From assembly GCF_009811655.1 (NCBI RefSeq), contig NZ_BGJX01000033.1, forward strand, positions 1 to 38,171: a DNA stretch of 38,171 nucleotides, in the 5' to 3' direction. Each line of letters starts with the position of its first letter. The first letter of the stretch is position 1. Source of the stretch: Methylosinus sp. Ce-a6 (lineage in GTDB: Bacteria; Pseudomonadota; Alphaproteobacteria; Rhizobiales; Beijerinckiaceae). Both the position numbers and the translations under genes were made by a program. Shown in pieces: positions 30,794 to 38,171 of the stretch. Under the pieces are notes generated by a model, which made no database searches, had not been told where the DNA came from, and saw only the letters and a list, made by a program, of their open reading frames with translations.

Positions 30794-31014
30794 GTTTTCG
30801 GGCGCGTCCGAGTCTTCGCGAAGGCTCGGTCTGTCGCGATGAAGCGCTGAAGCATCGGGACAATCAGCTTGAGCGGATCGGCTATCGTCTGCCCATTGGC
30901 TCGGCCGAGCGCGTCCGCATAGGCGGTGAGATCGCGATGCAGAGAGGCGGGAATCTCGACGGTGATTTTGACGGGCTTGTCGTCGGCGAGCGGACCGAGC
31001 TTCAGTTTCGTCAC
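30757..31014 (-). CDS. DUF2274 domain-containing protein
   Basis: An 85-residue protein with the DUF2274 pattern: TKLKLGPLADDKPVKITVEI, PASLHRDLTAYADALGR, DPLKLIVPMLQRFIATDRAF. It looks like a ribbon-helix-helix type small DNA-binding protein. It always sits just after trbI in this kind of cluster. The start is GTG at 31014, overlapping the trbI stop (GTGA), so it is translated with it. Role in transfer unknown. Confidence 0.87.
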   Translation of the reverse strand: MTKLKLGPLADDKPVKITVEIPASLHRDLTAYADALGRANGQTIADPLKLIVPMLQRFIATDRAFAKTRTRPKTQPDVAEAERSG

Positions 31015-32219
31015 GGCGCCATTCCTTCCTTGTATGGAGCCAATAGGAGATCTCTCGTCACGAGCACGCGGACGGGGAAGCCCGGCCGGATGGTGAGAGT
31101 GGGCTGGACATTGAGCTGGCGTTGAACGAGCAACTGTCCGGTCTGACTCGCGCTGTTGGAGCCGCCGCGGCGGATCGCCTGGATGAGACTGCTCTCGCTG
31201 CCCGTCGTTCCCGCCTCGGCGCCGACGCTGAGCAGCGTCGAGAGCGCGGCTCCCTTGATCAGCATGTCCCAATGATTGTCGACCTCGTCCTCGAGGCCGG
31301 CATAGCCCGCGGCGTCGGCGCCGGGCTGTCGCTCCAGCACGATCGAGGCTCCATTGGGCATGATGAGCCGTGTCCAGGCGAGAAGCACGCGCCTTTGGCC
31401 GTACGCGACGGAGCTGTCGTATTGGCCGATGAGCTTCGCACCCTGCGGGATGAGCAGAAACTTCCCCGTGGGACTGTCGTAGACCGCTTCGGTCACCTGG
31501 GCGGTGATCTGCCCCGGCAGATCGGAGCGGAGGCCGGTGATGAGCGCAGCGGGGATGACAGTTCCGGCCTGAACGACGTAAGGCGACGCAGGCTTGGCGA
31601 GCCGATCGAGACTGACGGTTCGACGATCCGTCGCCGCGGTCAGAAAGGCCGTTTTGCGATCCTGCATGTTCTGGGCAGAGCCGGCGTCGACAGATGGCGT
31701 CGCGACGGCGCCAGCGTCGCCCGTGGAGATCATGGTCGGAGCGATCGGGGTGCTCGGCCTCTCGCGCTCGTTCGTCTGCGCGAAGAGCCGGCTCACCCGC
31801 GCGGCCTCACCTTCCTGGGCGCGGCGCTGCGCCTCGGGGTCGGACGCCGATGCGCCGACGATCGTCGTATTGGCGGCCGCGCCAGCATTCAGAATGGGCC
31901 GGCCGAGATCGCCCGGCAGCGGCGGGCCGAGCGGCGGCGCCGGGCGCGGCATTCCGGTATAGTCCTTGGGCAGGTTCGCGAGACCGTCGGCGGCGGGACG
32001 ATTCTGCGTGTTGTAGAGTTCCTGGGCCACGCCGCTTCTGTCGCGCGGCTGCAGCGCGTAGCCGAGCGCGGCGGCGATCGCGAGGGCGGCGACGCTCGCC
32101 ATGCCGATCAGCACCTTGTGCGACAGCCGCGTCACGCGCGGACGTTCGCCCCGGAGGCGAAGGTCCGGCGTGATCGGCGGCGACGAGCCGTACTTGTCAT
32201 CATTCGCGTCCGAGGTCAT
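31011..32219 (-). CDS. trbI: TrbI: conjugal transfer protein (VirB10-like)
   Basis: A 402-residue VirB10-like component of the mating-pair formation channel, spanning the inner membrane with its C terminus in the outer-membrane core. One N-terminal transmembrane helix (VLIGMASVAALAIAAALGYA, about 36-55) is followed by a proline-rich linker. The C-terminal beta-barrel domain (PYVVQAGTVIPAALITGLRS, GKFLLIPQGAKLIGQYDSSV, TIRPGFPVRVLVTRDLLL) is conserved. It overlaps trbG by 4 bases (ATGA) at its start. Confidence 0.92.
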   Translation of the reverse strand: MTSDANDDKYGSSPPITPDLRLRGERPRVTRLSHKVLIGMASVAALAIAAALGYALQPRDRSGVAQELYNTQNRPAADGLANLPKDYTGMPRPAPPLGPPLPGDLGRPILNAGAAANTTIVGASASDPEAQRRAQEGEAARVSRLFAQTNERERPSTPIAPTMISTGDAGAVATPSVDAGSAQNMQDRKTAFLTAATDRRTVSLDRLAKPASPYVVQAGTVIPAALITGLRSDLPGQITAQVTEAVYDSPTGKFLLIPQGAKLIGQYDSSVAYGQRRVLLAWTRLIMPNGASIVLERQPGADAAGYAGLEDEVDNHWDMLIKGAALSTLLSVGAEAGTTGSESSLIQAIRRGGSNSASQTGQLLVQRQLNVQPTLTIRPGFPVRVLVTRDLLLAPYKEGMAP

Positions 32220-33286
32220 GACCGCGGCCTTCCGTCGGCGCGGACGATGCGCACACGTCGCTCGCTGTCCGCATCACCGAGACGGAGCTCGGCCGCCGCG
32301 AAGAGGCGGTCGACGATGTAGTAGTTGCGGCTCACGCGATAATTGACCAGCTCCGATCCGCCGGCGGGACCGATGACGAAGAGCGGCGGCGTCTCGCCTT
32401 GGCGAATGCCGGTCGGGAATTCGATATAGACCTTCGATCCATCGTCGAAGGCGCGCAGCGGCCGCCAGGCCGGACTGTCGCCCTGGATCGCGTAGCGGAA
32501 ATTTAGCGCGGAGACGTCGACGCCCGTCGCGATCGGCGCGGCGGACTCCGCAGTGGCGTTTTGCCGGCGCAAGGCGATGAGCTGATCTTCGGGATATTGC
32601 CAGGAAACCGAGGCCATATAGGTCTTCTCGGTCGATCGCAGCTCGAGCAGATAGGTGCGTCGATCGGTGTTGACGACGAGATTGGTGACGAGGTCCGGCC
32701 GTGTCGGCTTGACGAGGATGTGAATCTTTTTGGTCGCGCCGGCGCCGCTCTCCGTATCGCCGATGATCCAGCGCACTGTGTCGCCGGCCGCAACCGGTCC
32801 CGAACCGACGAGCTGCTCGCCTTCCTGCAAGGCGACGTCGGTGATTTGTCCCGGCGCGGCATAGACCTGATAGAGCGCGCCGCCCGAGAAGGGATAGACC
32901 TGCACGGCGTTGATGAATCCGTCGCGCACCGGCTGCACGCGGGCGGCGGCGTTGGCTTGATTGACGCGCAGGGCCGGATCAACGGGTTCGGGCGGCGCCT
33001 TGCCCGCGTGCAGCGGCTTCAATTGGCCGGGTAAAGGAAGCGGCTTGGCGAGGGTGACGATTTTCACCGGCGCCGGCGGATCGGCGGAGAGCCGCGCCGG
33101 AGCGGCGTCGTCGTAATCGATATCGGGCGGAATGAATTTCGCGCATCCGGCCAGCGAGGGCACGGAGATGAGGAGAATCGCAAAGCCGGCTTTACGGAAA
33201 GACGCATTTCCATCTTTCCGGGACAGCACGTTCACGGCAATGCGCAAAGCCGGATCGCCGGCATTCGGGAAATTCCGCCGAGTCAT
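32216..33286 (-). CDS. trbG: TrbG: conjugal transfer protein (VirB9-like)
   Basis: A 356-residue VirB9-like outer-membrane complex protein. A hydrophobic signal with a lipobox-like end (FAILLISVPSLAGCAKFI) suggests a lipoprotein, which is unusual since this role normally falls to VirB7-type proteins. The VirB9 core is visible in VQVYPFSGGALYQVYAAPGQ, LVTNLVVNTDRRTYLLELRS and the C-terminal NYYIVDRLFAAAELRLGD. The ATG at 33286 overlaps the trbF stop (ATGA). An apparent 1074-codon open frame covering this gene is just the absence of upstream stops. Confidence 0.92.
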   Translation of the reverse strand: MTRRNFPNAGDPALRIAVNVLSRKDGNASFRKAGFAILLISVPSLAGCAKFIPPDIDYDDAAPARLSADPPAPVKIVTLAKPLPLPGQLKPLHAGKAPPEPVDPALRVNQANAAARVQPVRDGFINAVQVYPFSGGALYQVYAAPGQITDVALQEGEQLVGSGPVAAGDTVRWIIGDTESGAGATKKIHILVKPTRPDLVTNLVVNTDRRTYLLELRSTEKTYMASVSWQYPEDQLIALRRQNATAESAAPIATGVDVSALNFRYAIQGDSPAWRPLRAFDDGSKVYIEFPTGIRQGETPPLFVIGPAGGSELVNYRVSRNYYIVDRLFAAAELRLGDADSERRVRIVRADGRPRS

Positions 33287-33966
33287 TGTCCGAGCTCCTT
33301 CGACCAGTTGATGGCGTTGACGTAGACGCCGAGCGGATTCTTGCGGAGGCGATCGGCGTCGGTCGGCGGCTGGATTATGATGGTGAGGATCGCCGTCCAT
33401 CGCGTCGTGTCGGCGAGCGCGCCGTCCTGATAGCGGCGCTCGATCCAGGCGACGCGAAACGAGTCGGCCGAGGCGCGGATGACGCTGGAGACATCGACGG
33501 CGATCTGCTGCTTGCCGAGCTTGGCGAAGGGATCGTTGGCGCGGGCGTAATCGTTGAGCGCGGCGGCGCCCGCCGTCGTCGTGAAATCGTAGGCCTGCAG
33601 CCAGCTCTGTCGGACGACGACCGGATCGGCCGGTGCGGCGCGCACATCCTTGATGAAGCGGGCGAGATACCAGGCGATCTGCGGATCGGACGGCGTGTAG
33701 TCGGCGGTCGCCGGCGCGATCGCGCGCGCCTCGCCGAGCTGGTCGATTTGAACGACCCAGGGGACGACGGTCCCATGCGTCGACTGCCAGACGAGGCCGG
33801 CCGCGAGGCCACAGGACAAGAGCAGCGAGCCGAAGGCCATCAGCCGCCAGTTCTTCGCCTGGACGCGCGCGGAGCCGATGCGCTCGTCCCAGACTTGCGC
33901 GGCTCGCTGATAGGGCGTTTCCGGTTCGGGCGTGCGGCCATAGCGCACCGAGGCGCGTCGGAACAT
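33283..33966 (-). CDS. trbF: TrbF: conjugal transfer protein (VirB8-like)
   Basis: A 227-residue VirB8-like inner-membrane protein with a short cytoplasmic N terminus, one transmembrane helix (LMAFGSLLLSCGLAAGLVWQ, about 42-61) and a periplasmic NTF2-like domain (VPWVVQIDQLGEARAIAPAT, YLARFIKDVRAAPADPVVVR, WTAILTIIIQPPTDADRLRK). It nucleates the transfer channel. It starts 3 bases after trbL ends and overlaps trbG. Confidence 0.92.
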   Translation of the reverse strand: MFRRASVRYGRTPEPETPYQRAAQVWDERIGSARVQAKNWRLMAFGSLLLSCGLAAGLVWQSTHGTVVPWVVQIDQLGEARAIAPATADYTPSDPQIAWYLARFIKDVRAAPADPVVVRQSWLQAYDFTTTAGAAALNDYARANDPFAKLGKQQIAVDVSSVIRASADSFRVAWIERRYQDGALADTTRWTAILTIIIQPPTDADRLRKNPLGVYVNAINWSKELGQ

Positions 33967-33969
33967 GGT

Positions 33970-35307
33970 CTATTCCTGTTGTGAGAGATCGACGGAATGG
34001 CCGCCGCCGTGGCTGTCGCCGGACTGAATGACATGCGCGGCGGTCGTCGCGCCGTGGCTCGCGAGCTGATTGCGTTTCATGCGCCGCGCCCAGGCGGGCG
34101 GCGCATTCCCTGGCGGAGCGCTGGTTGCCCCGTCGCCGACTGCGCCTGTCGTTGCCGAACCGCCGGTCGCCGCGAAGGCGGCGCGTGCGCCGGCGGAATA
34201 GTTCTCGGCAAGGGAGCTCGTCGCGCGAGCGGCCGCGCGGCGGAAGGGTGCCGCTGCGACTGCGCCCGCCGCTTTGCCCACACCGGCGAGTCCGGCGGCG
34301 ACAGCCGAAGGCCCAGATTCGCCGGCCGAGCCGAGCGCATAGGCCGACGCGGCTCCTCCGGCGAGCCTCGCCCCGCCGCGCGCGGTGATGGCGGCTCCCG
34401 AGGCGGCGGCCGTCGCTCCCCTTCCGGCGAGGCCGAGCGCCGCCCCTCCGATCATTCCGGCGCCCGCGACGGCGACGCCGGTTCCGACCGCCGCGCCGGC
34501 GCCGAGCTGCGGCGCGCCGGAGACGAGGCCGGTCGCGATGCCGGGACCGAATATGCCGAGGCCGAGCATGGCGAGGGCGGCGAGCACGACGGAGAGCGTC
34601 CGCTCGATCGTCGGCTGCTCGCCGCCATAGCTCGTCGTGAATTGCGAGAAGAGTCCGGAGCCGATTCCGACGATGACGGCGAGCGTCATCACCTTCACGC
34701 CCGAGGCGACGATATTGCCGAGCACCTTCTCGGCGAGAAAGGCGGTCTTGTTGAAGAGCGCGAAGGGAATGAGCACGAAACCGGCGAGCGTCGTCAGCTT
34801 GAACTCGATCAGCGTGACGAAGAGCTGCACGGAGAGAATGAAGAAGGCGATGACGATCAGCAGCCAGGAGATCATCAGCACGGCGATCTGAACGAAATTG
34901 GCGAAGAAGGACGCGAAGCCCATCATCTGGCTCGCGGCGTCGAGCAGCGGCTGACCGGCGTCGAGGCCGACCTGAGCGAGACGGCCCGGCCGCAGGAAAT
35001 CTGCGGTCGACACCGAAGAGCCGCCGGCCTTGAGGCCGACGCCGGCGAAGCTGTCGAAGACAATTCCCGAGAGCTTGTTGAAATTGGTGATGAGGAAAGC
35101 GAAGAAGCCGATGTAGAGCGTTTTTCTCACGAGCCGCTGGATCACGTCCTCGTCGGCGCCCCAGGCCCAGAACAGCCCGGCGAGCGTGATGTCGATCGCG
35201 ATCAGCGTCGAGGAGAGATAGGCGACGTCGCCCTTCAGCAGGCCGAAGCCGGAATCGATATAGGTCGTGAAGGTGTTGAGGAAGGAATCGATGACGCCGA
35301 TGTTCAT
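33970..35307 (-). CDS. trbL: TrbL: conjugal transfer protein (VirB6-like)
   Basis: A 445-residue polytopic inner-membrane protein of the TrbL/VirB6 family. Several transmembrane helices occupy residues ~25-270 (IAIDITLAGLFWAWG, VQIAVLMISWLLIVIAFFIL, LTTLAGFVLIPFALFNKTAF, VLAALAMLGLGIFGPGIATG). The C-terminal ~170 residues are low-complexity Ala/Gly-rich and probably cytoplasmic or disordered. The ATG at 35307 overlaps the trbK stop (ATGA). Confidence 0.92.
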   Translation of the reverse strand: MNIGVIDSFLNTFTTYIDSGFGLLKGDVAYLSSTLIAIDITLAGLFWAWGADEDVIQRLVRKTLYIGFFAFLITNFNKLSGIVFDSFAGVGLKAGGSSVSTADFLRPGRLAQVGLDAGQPLLDAASQMMGFASFFANFVQIAVLMISWLLIVIAFFILSVQLFVTLIEFKLTTLAGFVLIPFALFNKTAFLAEKVLGNIVASGVKVMTLAVIVGIGSGLFSQFTTSYGGEQPTIERTLSVVLAALAMLGLGIFGPGIATGLVSGAPQLGAGAAVGTGVAVAGAGMIGGAALGLAGRGATAAASGAAITARGGARLAGGAASAYALGSAGESGPSAVAAGLAGVGKAAGAVAAAPFRRAAARATSSLAENYSAGARAAFAATGGSATTGAVGDGATSAPPGNAPPAWARRMKRNQLASHGATTAAHVIQSGDSHGGGHSVDLSQQE

Positions 35308-35627
35308 GGCGCGGCGCCTTTCGATGTAGCTGCGGCCGGCGCGGCCGTGGGAGGCGTCGGCCGCGCCGGCCGCGCCGGCCTGCCGAAGAAGCGGCGGCGG
35401 TTCTCCGTCCAGACCGCCTCACAGCGCTGGTCTTCGGCATCCTGGAGCTCGAGCGCGCCGCAGCGGCGCAGCTCGGCGGAAAGAGCGTCGGGAGCGATGG
35501 AAATGGCGGCGCCGGCGTGACGGATGATCGGCGCGGGCGCGTCGAGATCGATTGCGGAGAGCGTCGCGATCAATGTGGCGTTCAGAACGAGGATCGCGCC
35601 GGCGCGCCATATGTGCCATCGTTCCAT
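35304..35627 (-). CDS. TrbK-alt: putative entry exclusion protein
   Basis: A 107-residue small protein with one N-terminal transmembrane or signal segment (GAILVLNATLIATLSAIDL). A short conserved region with two cysteines follows (AELRRCGALELQDAEDQRCE) and then VWTENRRRFFG, the pattern of the alternative TrbK proteins found between trbJ and trbL. TrbK-type proteins limit entry of related plasmids or elements. The C-terminal tail is Pro/Ala/Thr-rich. It starts 9 bases after trbJ. Confidence 0.85.
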   Translation of the reverse strand: MERWHIWRAGAILVLNATLIATLSAIDLDAPAPIIRHAGAAISIAPDALSAELRRCGALELQDAEDQRCEAVWTENRRRFFGRPARPARPTPPTAAPAAATSKGAAP

Positions 35628-35636
35628 GGCCGCGCC

Positions 35637-36383
35637 TCAATTGCTATGGAACATGGTGACATTGCCCGGCTGATAGCCGGAGCGCGTCGAAAAGCGCCGA
35701 TATTGCTCCAGCCCTTGAGACTCGGCGGCCGTGATGCGCGATTGTTCGAGCGCATCTGCGCGGCTCTTCGCCGCGACCACGGCGACGAGATCGGAAAGCT
35801 GCTGCGATTGCAGCGCGAGCAGCTGATTGCCGGCCTGCGCCGCCTGCAGCGCGCCGGTCGCCGTTTGGCTGGCGGAGGTCAGCGACGCCATGGCGGAGCC
35901 GTTGCTGGAAATATTGCCGACGACGCCGGCCTGGACCTTCAAAGAATCCTCGAAGGCGGCGACGGAATTCCGCCAGCGCGTCTGCGCCGTGGCGATCAGT
36001 CCCGAGCTGGAGGCGCTGGTCGACGCCGACGAACCATAGGTGGTCGCGAAGGCGGATTCGATCTGCTGGACGTCGAAGGCGATGCGCTGCGCCTGCGCGA
36101 GCAGCGACTGCGTCTTTTGGATGGTCGTCTGGAGCTGGCTCAGCGTCGAGAGCGGCAGGCTCGCGAGATTGCGCGCCTGATTGGTCAGCATCTGCGCCTC
36201 ATTGGCGAGGCTCTGGATCTGATTGTTGACCTGCTGCAGCTCACGCGCGGCAGTGAGCACGTTCTGCGAGAAATTGGTCGGGTCATAGACGACGATCTGC
36301 GCGTGCGCCGGATCGGCGACGAGCGAGAGGGAAAGAGCGGCTGCGCCGAACAGGCCGGCGCGACGACAATGGCGAGCGGCCAT
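35637..36383 (-). CDS. trbJ: TrbJ: conjugal transfer protein (VirB5-like)
   Basis: A 248-residue periplasmic VirB5-like protein with a signal peptide (AGLFGAAALSLSLVADPAHA, cut near residue 28) and long amphipathic helices (NFSQNVLTAARELQQVNNQI, QSLANEAQMLTNQARNLASL), consistent with a minor pilus component. The first mature residues QIVVYDPTNF are typical of TrbJ. The ATG at 36383 shares one base with the trbE stop (TGATG), so it is translationally coupled. Confidence 0.92.
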   Translation of the reverse strand: MAARHCRRAGLFGAAALSLSLVADPAHAQIVVYDPTNFSQNVLTAARELQQVNNQIQSLANEAQMLTNQARNLASLPLSTLSQLQTTIQKTQSLLAQAQRIAFDVQQIESAFATTYGSSASTSASSSGLIATAQTRWRNSVAAFEDSLKVQAGVVGNISSNGSAMASLTSASQTATGALQAAQAGNQLLALQSQQLSDLVAVVAAKSRADALEQSRITAAESQGLEQYRRFSTRSGYQPGNVTMFHSN

Positions 36384-38104
36384 CAGGAGAACTCCAGATT
36401 GGTGAGGTCGGGGATGAGGTCGGCGGCCCATTCGAGGCCGCGCTCGACCAGCCACGCGCGGAGAAAGCCGTCCGGCCCATGCTCGGCGAGGATGCGCTCG
36501 ATCGCGGCATGATCGGTCTTGGAGGAGGCGGCGCAGAAGCCGAGGCCGATCGGTCCGAGCCCCAGTTCGAAGAGGCGATTGCCTTGTCGCGATTGGCAAT
36601 AATAGTCGCGCTTGGGCGTCGCGCGGGCGATGATCTCGATCTGGCGATCGTTGAGGCCGAAACGGCGATAGATCGCAGTGATCTGCGGTTCGATCGCGCG
36701 TTCGTTCGGGAGGAAGATGCGGGTCGGACAGCTCTCGACGATCGCCGGTGCGATCGGGCTATTGTCGATGTCGGAGAGCGACTGCGTGGCGAAGACGACG
36801 GAGGCGTTCTTCTTCCGCAGGGTCTTCAGCCATTCGCGCAGCTGACGCGCGAAGGCGGGATCATCGAGGACGAGCCAACCCTCGTCGATGACGAGCAAGG
36901 TCGGACGACCGTCCAGGCGTTGCTCGAGGCGGTGGAATAGATAGGTGAGGACGGCTGCCGCGGCGCCGGCGCCGATGAGGCCTTCCGTCTCGAAGGCCTG
37001 AAAGTTGGAATAGCCGAGGCGCTCTTCCTCGGCGTCGAGCAGCCGCCCGAACGGACCGCCGACGCAATAGGGCTGAAGCGCCTGTTTCAGGGCCGTCGAT
37101 TGGAGCAGGACGGCGAGACCGGTGAGCGTGCGTTCACCGGGCGGTGACGAGGCGAGCGAGGTGAGCGCCGACCAGACATGCTCCTTCGCCGTCGGGGCGA
37201 TGGCGGCGCCTTCCTTGGCGAGGATTGCGGCTACCCATTCGGCCGCCCAGGCGCGTTCGGCCGCGTCGTCGATGTGGGCGAGCGGCTGCAGCGACACGCT
37301 GTCCTCAGAGCCGGCCGATAGGCCGCCACCGAGATCGTGCCAATCGCCGCCGCAGGCGAGCGCCGCCGCGCGGATCGAGCCGCCGAAATCGAAGGCGAAG
37401 ATTTGCGCGCGCGCATAGCGACGAAACTGCATCGCCATCAGCGACAGCAGCACGGATTTGCCGGCGCCGGTCGGACCAACGATCAGCGTATGGCCGACGT
37501 CGCCGACATGCAGCGAGAAGCGGAAGGGCGTCGAGCCCTCGGCCTTGCCGAAGAGCAAAGGAGAGGCGCGAAGATGCTCGTCTCCGTCTGCTCCCGCCCA
37601 GATGGCGGAGAGCGGGATCATATGGGCGAGATTGAGCGTCGAGATCGGCGGCTGGCGGACATTGGCGTAGGCGTGACCGGGAAGAGAGCCGAGCCAGGCT
37701 TCGACCGCATTCACGCCTTCCGCTATGCAGGTGAAGTCGCGGCCCTGGATTGCCTTCTCGACGAGGCGCAGCCGTTCCGTCGCAATGGCCGGGTCTTCGT
37801 CCCAGACGGCGACGGTGGCGGTCACATAGGCTTCGCCGACATCGTCGGCCCCGAGCTCTTGCAGCGCGACATCAGCGTCGGCGGCCTTGTTCGCCGCGTC
37901 GGAGTCGACGAGGGTCGAGGCCTCGTTGGTCATCACCTCCTTGATGATGGCGGCGACGGATTTGCGCTTGGCGAACCACTGCCGCCGGATTTTGGTCAGC
38001 AGCCGGACCGCCTCGGTCTTGTCGAGAAGGATGGCGCGCGTCGACCAGCGATAGGGGAAGGCGAGACGATTGAGCTCGTCGAGAATGCCGTGATGGGTCG
38101 TGTG
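36383..38104 (-). CDS. trbE: TrbE: VirB4-like transfer ATPase, 5'-truncated
   Basis: The C-terminal ~573 residues of the VirB4-like ATPase that energises pilus assembly and DNA transfer; full members have about 800. The Walker A is VGPTGAGKSVLLSLMAM and the Walker B is LLVIDEGWLVLDDP; the CSTPase-like C terminus is complete. In-frame family sequence begins at THHGILDELNRLAFPYRW (about 38098). It is preceded by an in-frame stop (38105-38107) and unrelated DNA, so the first ~230 residues are missing. A GTG at 37936 could start a shorter product of 517 residues. Without a full TrbE, and with trbB, C and D not in view, the transfer system as seen here is incomplete. Confidence 0.87.
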   Translation of the reverse strand, partial: HTTHHGILDELNRLAFPYRWSTRAILLDKTEAVRLLTKIRRQWFAKRKSVAAIIKEVMTNEASTLVDSDAANKAADADVALQELGADDVGEAYVTATVAVWDEDPAIATERLRLVEKAIQGRDFTCIAEGVNAVEAWLGSLPGHAYANVRQPPISTLNLAHMIPLSAIWAGADGDEHLRASPLLFGKAEGSTPFRFSLHVGDVGHTLIVGPTGAGKSVLLSLMAMQFRRYARAQIFAFDFGGSIRAAALACGGDWHDLGGGLSAGSEDSVSLQPLAHIDDAAERAWAAEWVAAILAKEGAAIAPTAKEHVWSALTSLASSPPGERTLTGLAVLLQSTALKQALQPYCVGGPFGRLLDAEEERLGYSNFQAFETEGLIGAGAAAAVLTYLFHRLEQRLDGRPTLLVIDEGWLVLDDPAFARQLREWLKTLRKKNASVVFATQSLSDIDNSPIAPAIVESCPTRIFLPNERAIEPQITAIYRRFGLNDRQIEIIARATPKRDYYCQSRQGNRLFELGLGPIGLGFCAASSKTDHAAIERILAEHGPDGFLRAWLVERGLEWAADLIPDLTNLEFS

Positions 38105-38171
38105 TCACGAGCGCGCTGTCGCGAGTATCGGCGGCGCTCAACTGTACGAGAGATGAAGGAGGGCCCTTCGA
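38105..38171. mobile_element. Unrelated sequence abutting truncated trbE, possible insertion-sequence end
   Basis: From 38103 the plus strand reads tgtcacgagcgcgctgtcg, and no TrbE-like frame continues beyond it. Termini beginning TGTCA are seen in IS21-family elements, but only 67 bases are available, so the assignment is tentative. Confidence 0.35.

Noticed and set aside
31122..32321. A 399-codon plus-strand frame opposite trbI
   Set aside because: Arg/Gly-rich composition without motifs, antisense to a well-conserved trbI.
32216..35440. A single 1074-codon open frame on the minus strand
   Set aside because: Only its last third (from the ATG at 33286) is TrbG. The rest is the antisense-free shadow of trbF and trbL in another frame, rich in Arg, and those two genes have clear family sequence.
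33997..35520. A 507-codon plus-strand frame opposite trbL
   Set aside because: Low-complexity Gly/Arg/Glu sequence that mirrors the Ala/Gly-rich tail of TrbL.
1..38171. CRISPR array, rRNA, phage structural genes
   Set aside because: No regularly spaced direct repeats, no rRNA-like conserved stretches and no capsid, tail or terminase-like proteins were seen.

Overview
The window is GC-rich, alphaproteobacterial-type DNA. A Hyphomicrobiales (Rhizobiales) source is likely, perhaps a methylotroph or methanotroph such as the Methylocystaceae. This is inferred from an intergenic palindromic repeat of rhizobial type (4776-4881), a 3-hydroxybutyrate dehydrogenase/patatin pair, a copper-handling region, and a trb conjugation cluster of the kind found on alphaproteobacterial integrative elements. 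I found no rRNA, tRNA or CRISPR array. Both outer genes are cut: an MFS transporter at the left end and trbE at the right end each run into unrelated sequence within the last ~90 bases. This suggests the window is bounded by mobile-element junctions.

Layout. 1-1736: truncated MFS exporter and an exported cupin, separated by a strong terminator. 2002-3979: D-3-hydroxybutyrate dehydrogenase and a patatin-like hydrolase in one operon. 4069-5790: a CxxC peroxiredoxin-like protein, a composite palindromic repeat, and a LysR regulator. 6218-9366: a tandem GNAT protein, a frameshifted arginase-family gene, a frameshifted GNAT and a cysteine-tailed MarR regulator. 9396-12113: two divergent regulator/redox pairs (HxlR with quinone oxidoreductase; TetR with peroxiredoxin), the latter sharing twin palindromic operators. 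12533-15289: a frameshifted beta-propeller (lactonase-like) gene and a TPR-methyltransferase gene split by an amber codon.

15440-21024 is the metal-handling core and the most interesting part. A complete bufferin-type operon encodes a Cys-rich exported precursor (BufA2), an MNIO/DUF692 modifying enzyme (BufB) and its DUF2063 partner (BufC). It is preceded by a sequence matching the Caulobacter SigF promoter layout (GTAACC-N16-CGAA) and closed by a bidirectional terminator. After a convergent outer-membrane beta-barrel gene comes an operon for a Tat-type metallophosphoesterase, an amicyanin-like cupredoxin, an ECF sigma factor and its membrane anti-sigma factor, with its own ECF-type promoter candidate.

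21032-26341 is an accessory metabolism block: a LysR regulator divergent from an AhpD-like / NTF2-like / FMN-binding operon, an SDR lacking its catalytic Tyr and Lys, an exported alpha/beta hydrolase, and a CGNR zinc-finger regulator. 26348-29758 holds an exported HAD type II protein, a decayed stretch containing the fossil of a FitAB (VapBC-type) toxin-antitoxin pair, small hypothetical genes, and an XRE regulator with an inverted-repeat operator. 29879-38104 is the transfer module of an integrative conjugative element: LysR regulator, then on the minus strand trbE(partial)-trbJ-trbK-trbL-trbF-trbG-trbI-DUF2274, mostly joined by 4-base start/stop overlaps.

Four genes between 7.3 and 15.3 kb are each broken by one small lesion (three frameshifts, one amber stop). 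This is either local gene decay or base-level assembly error, and only read data can decide.
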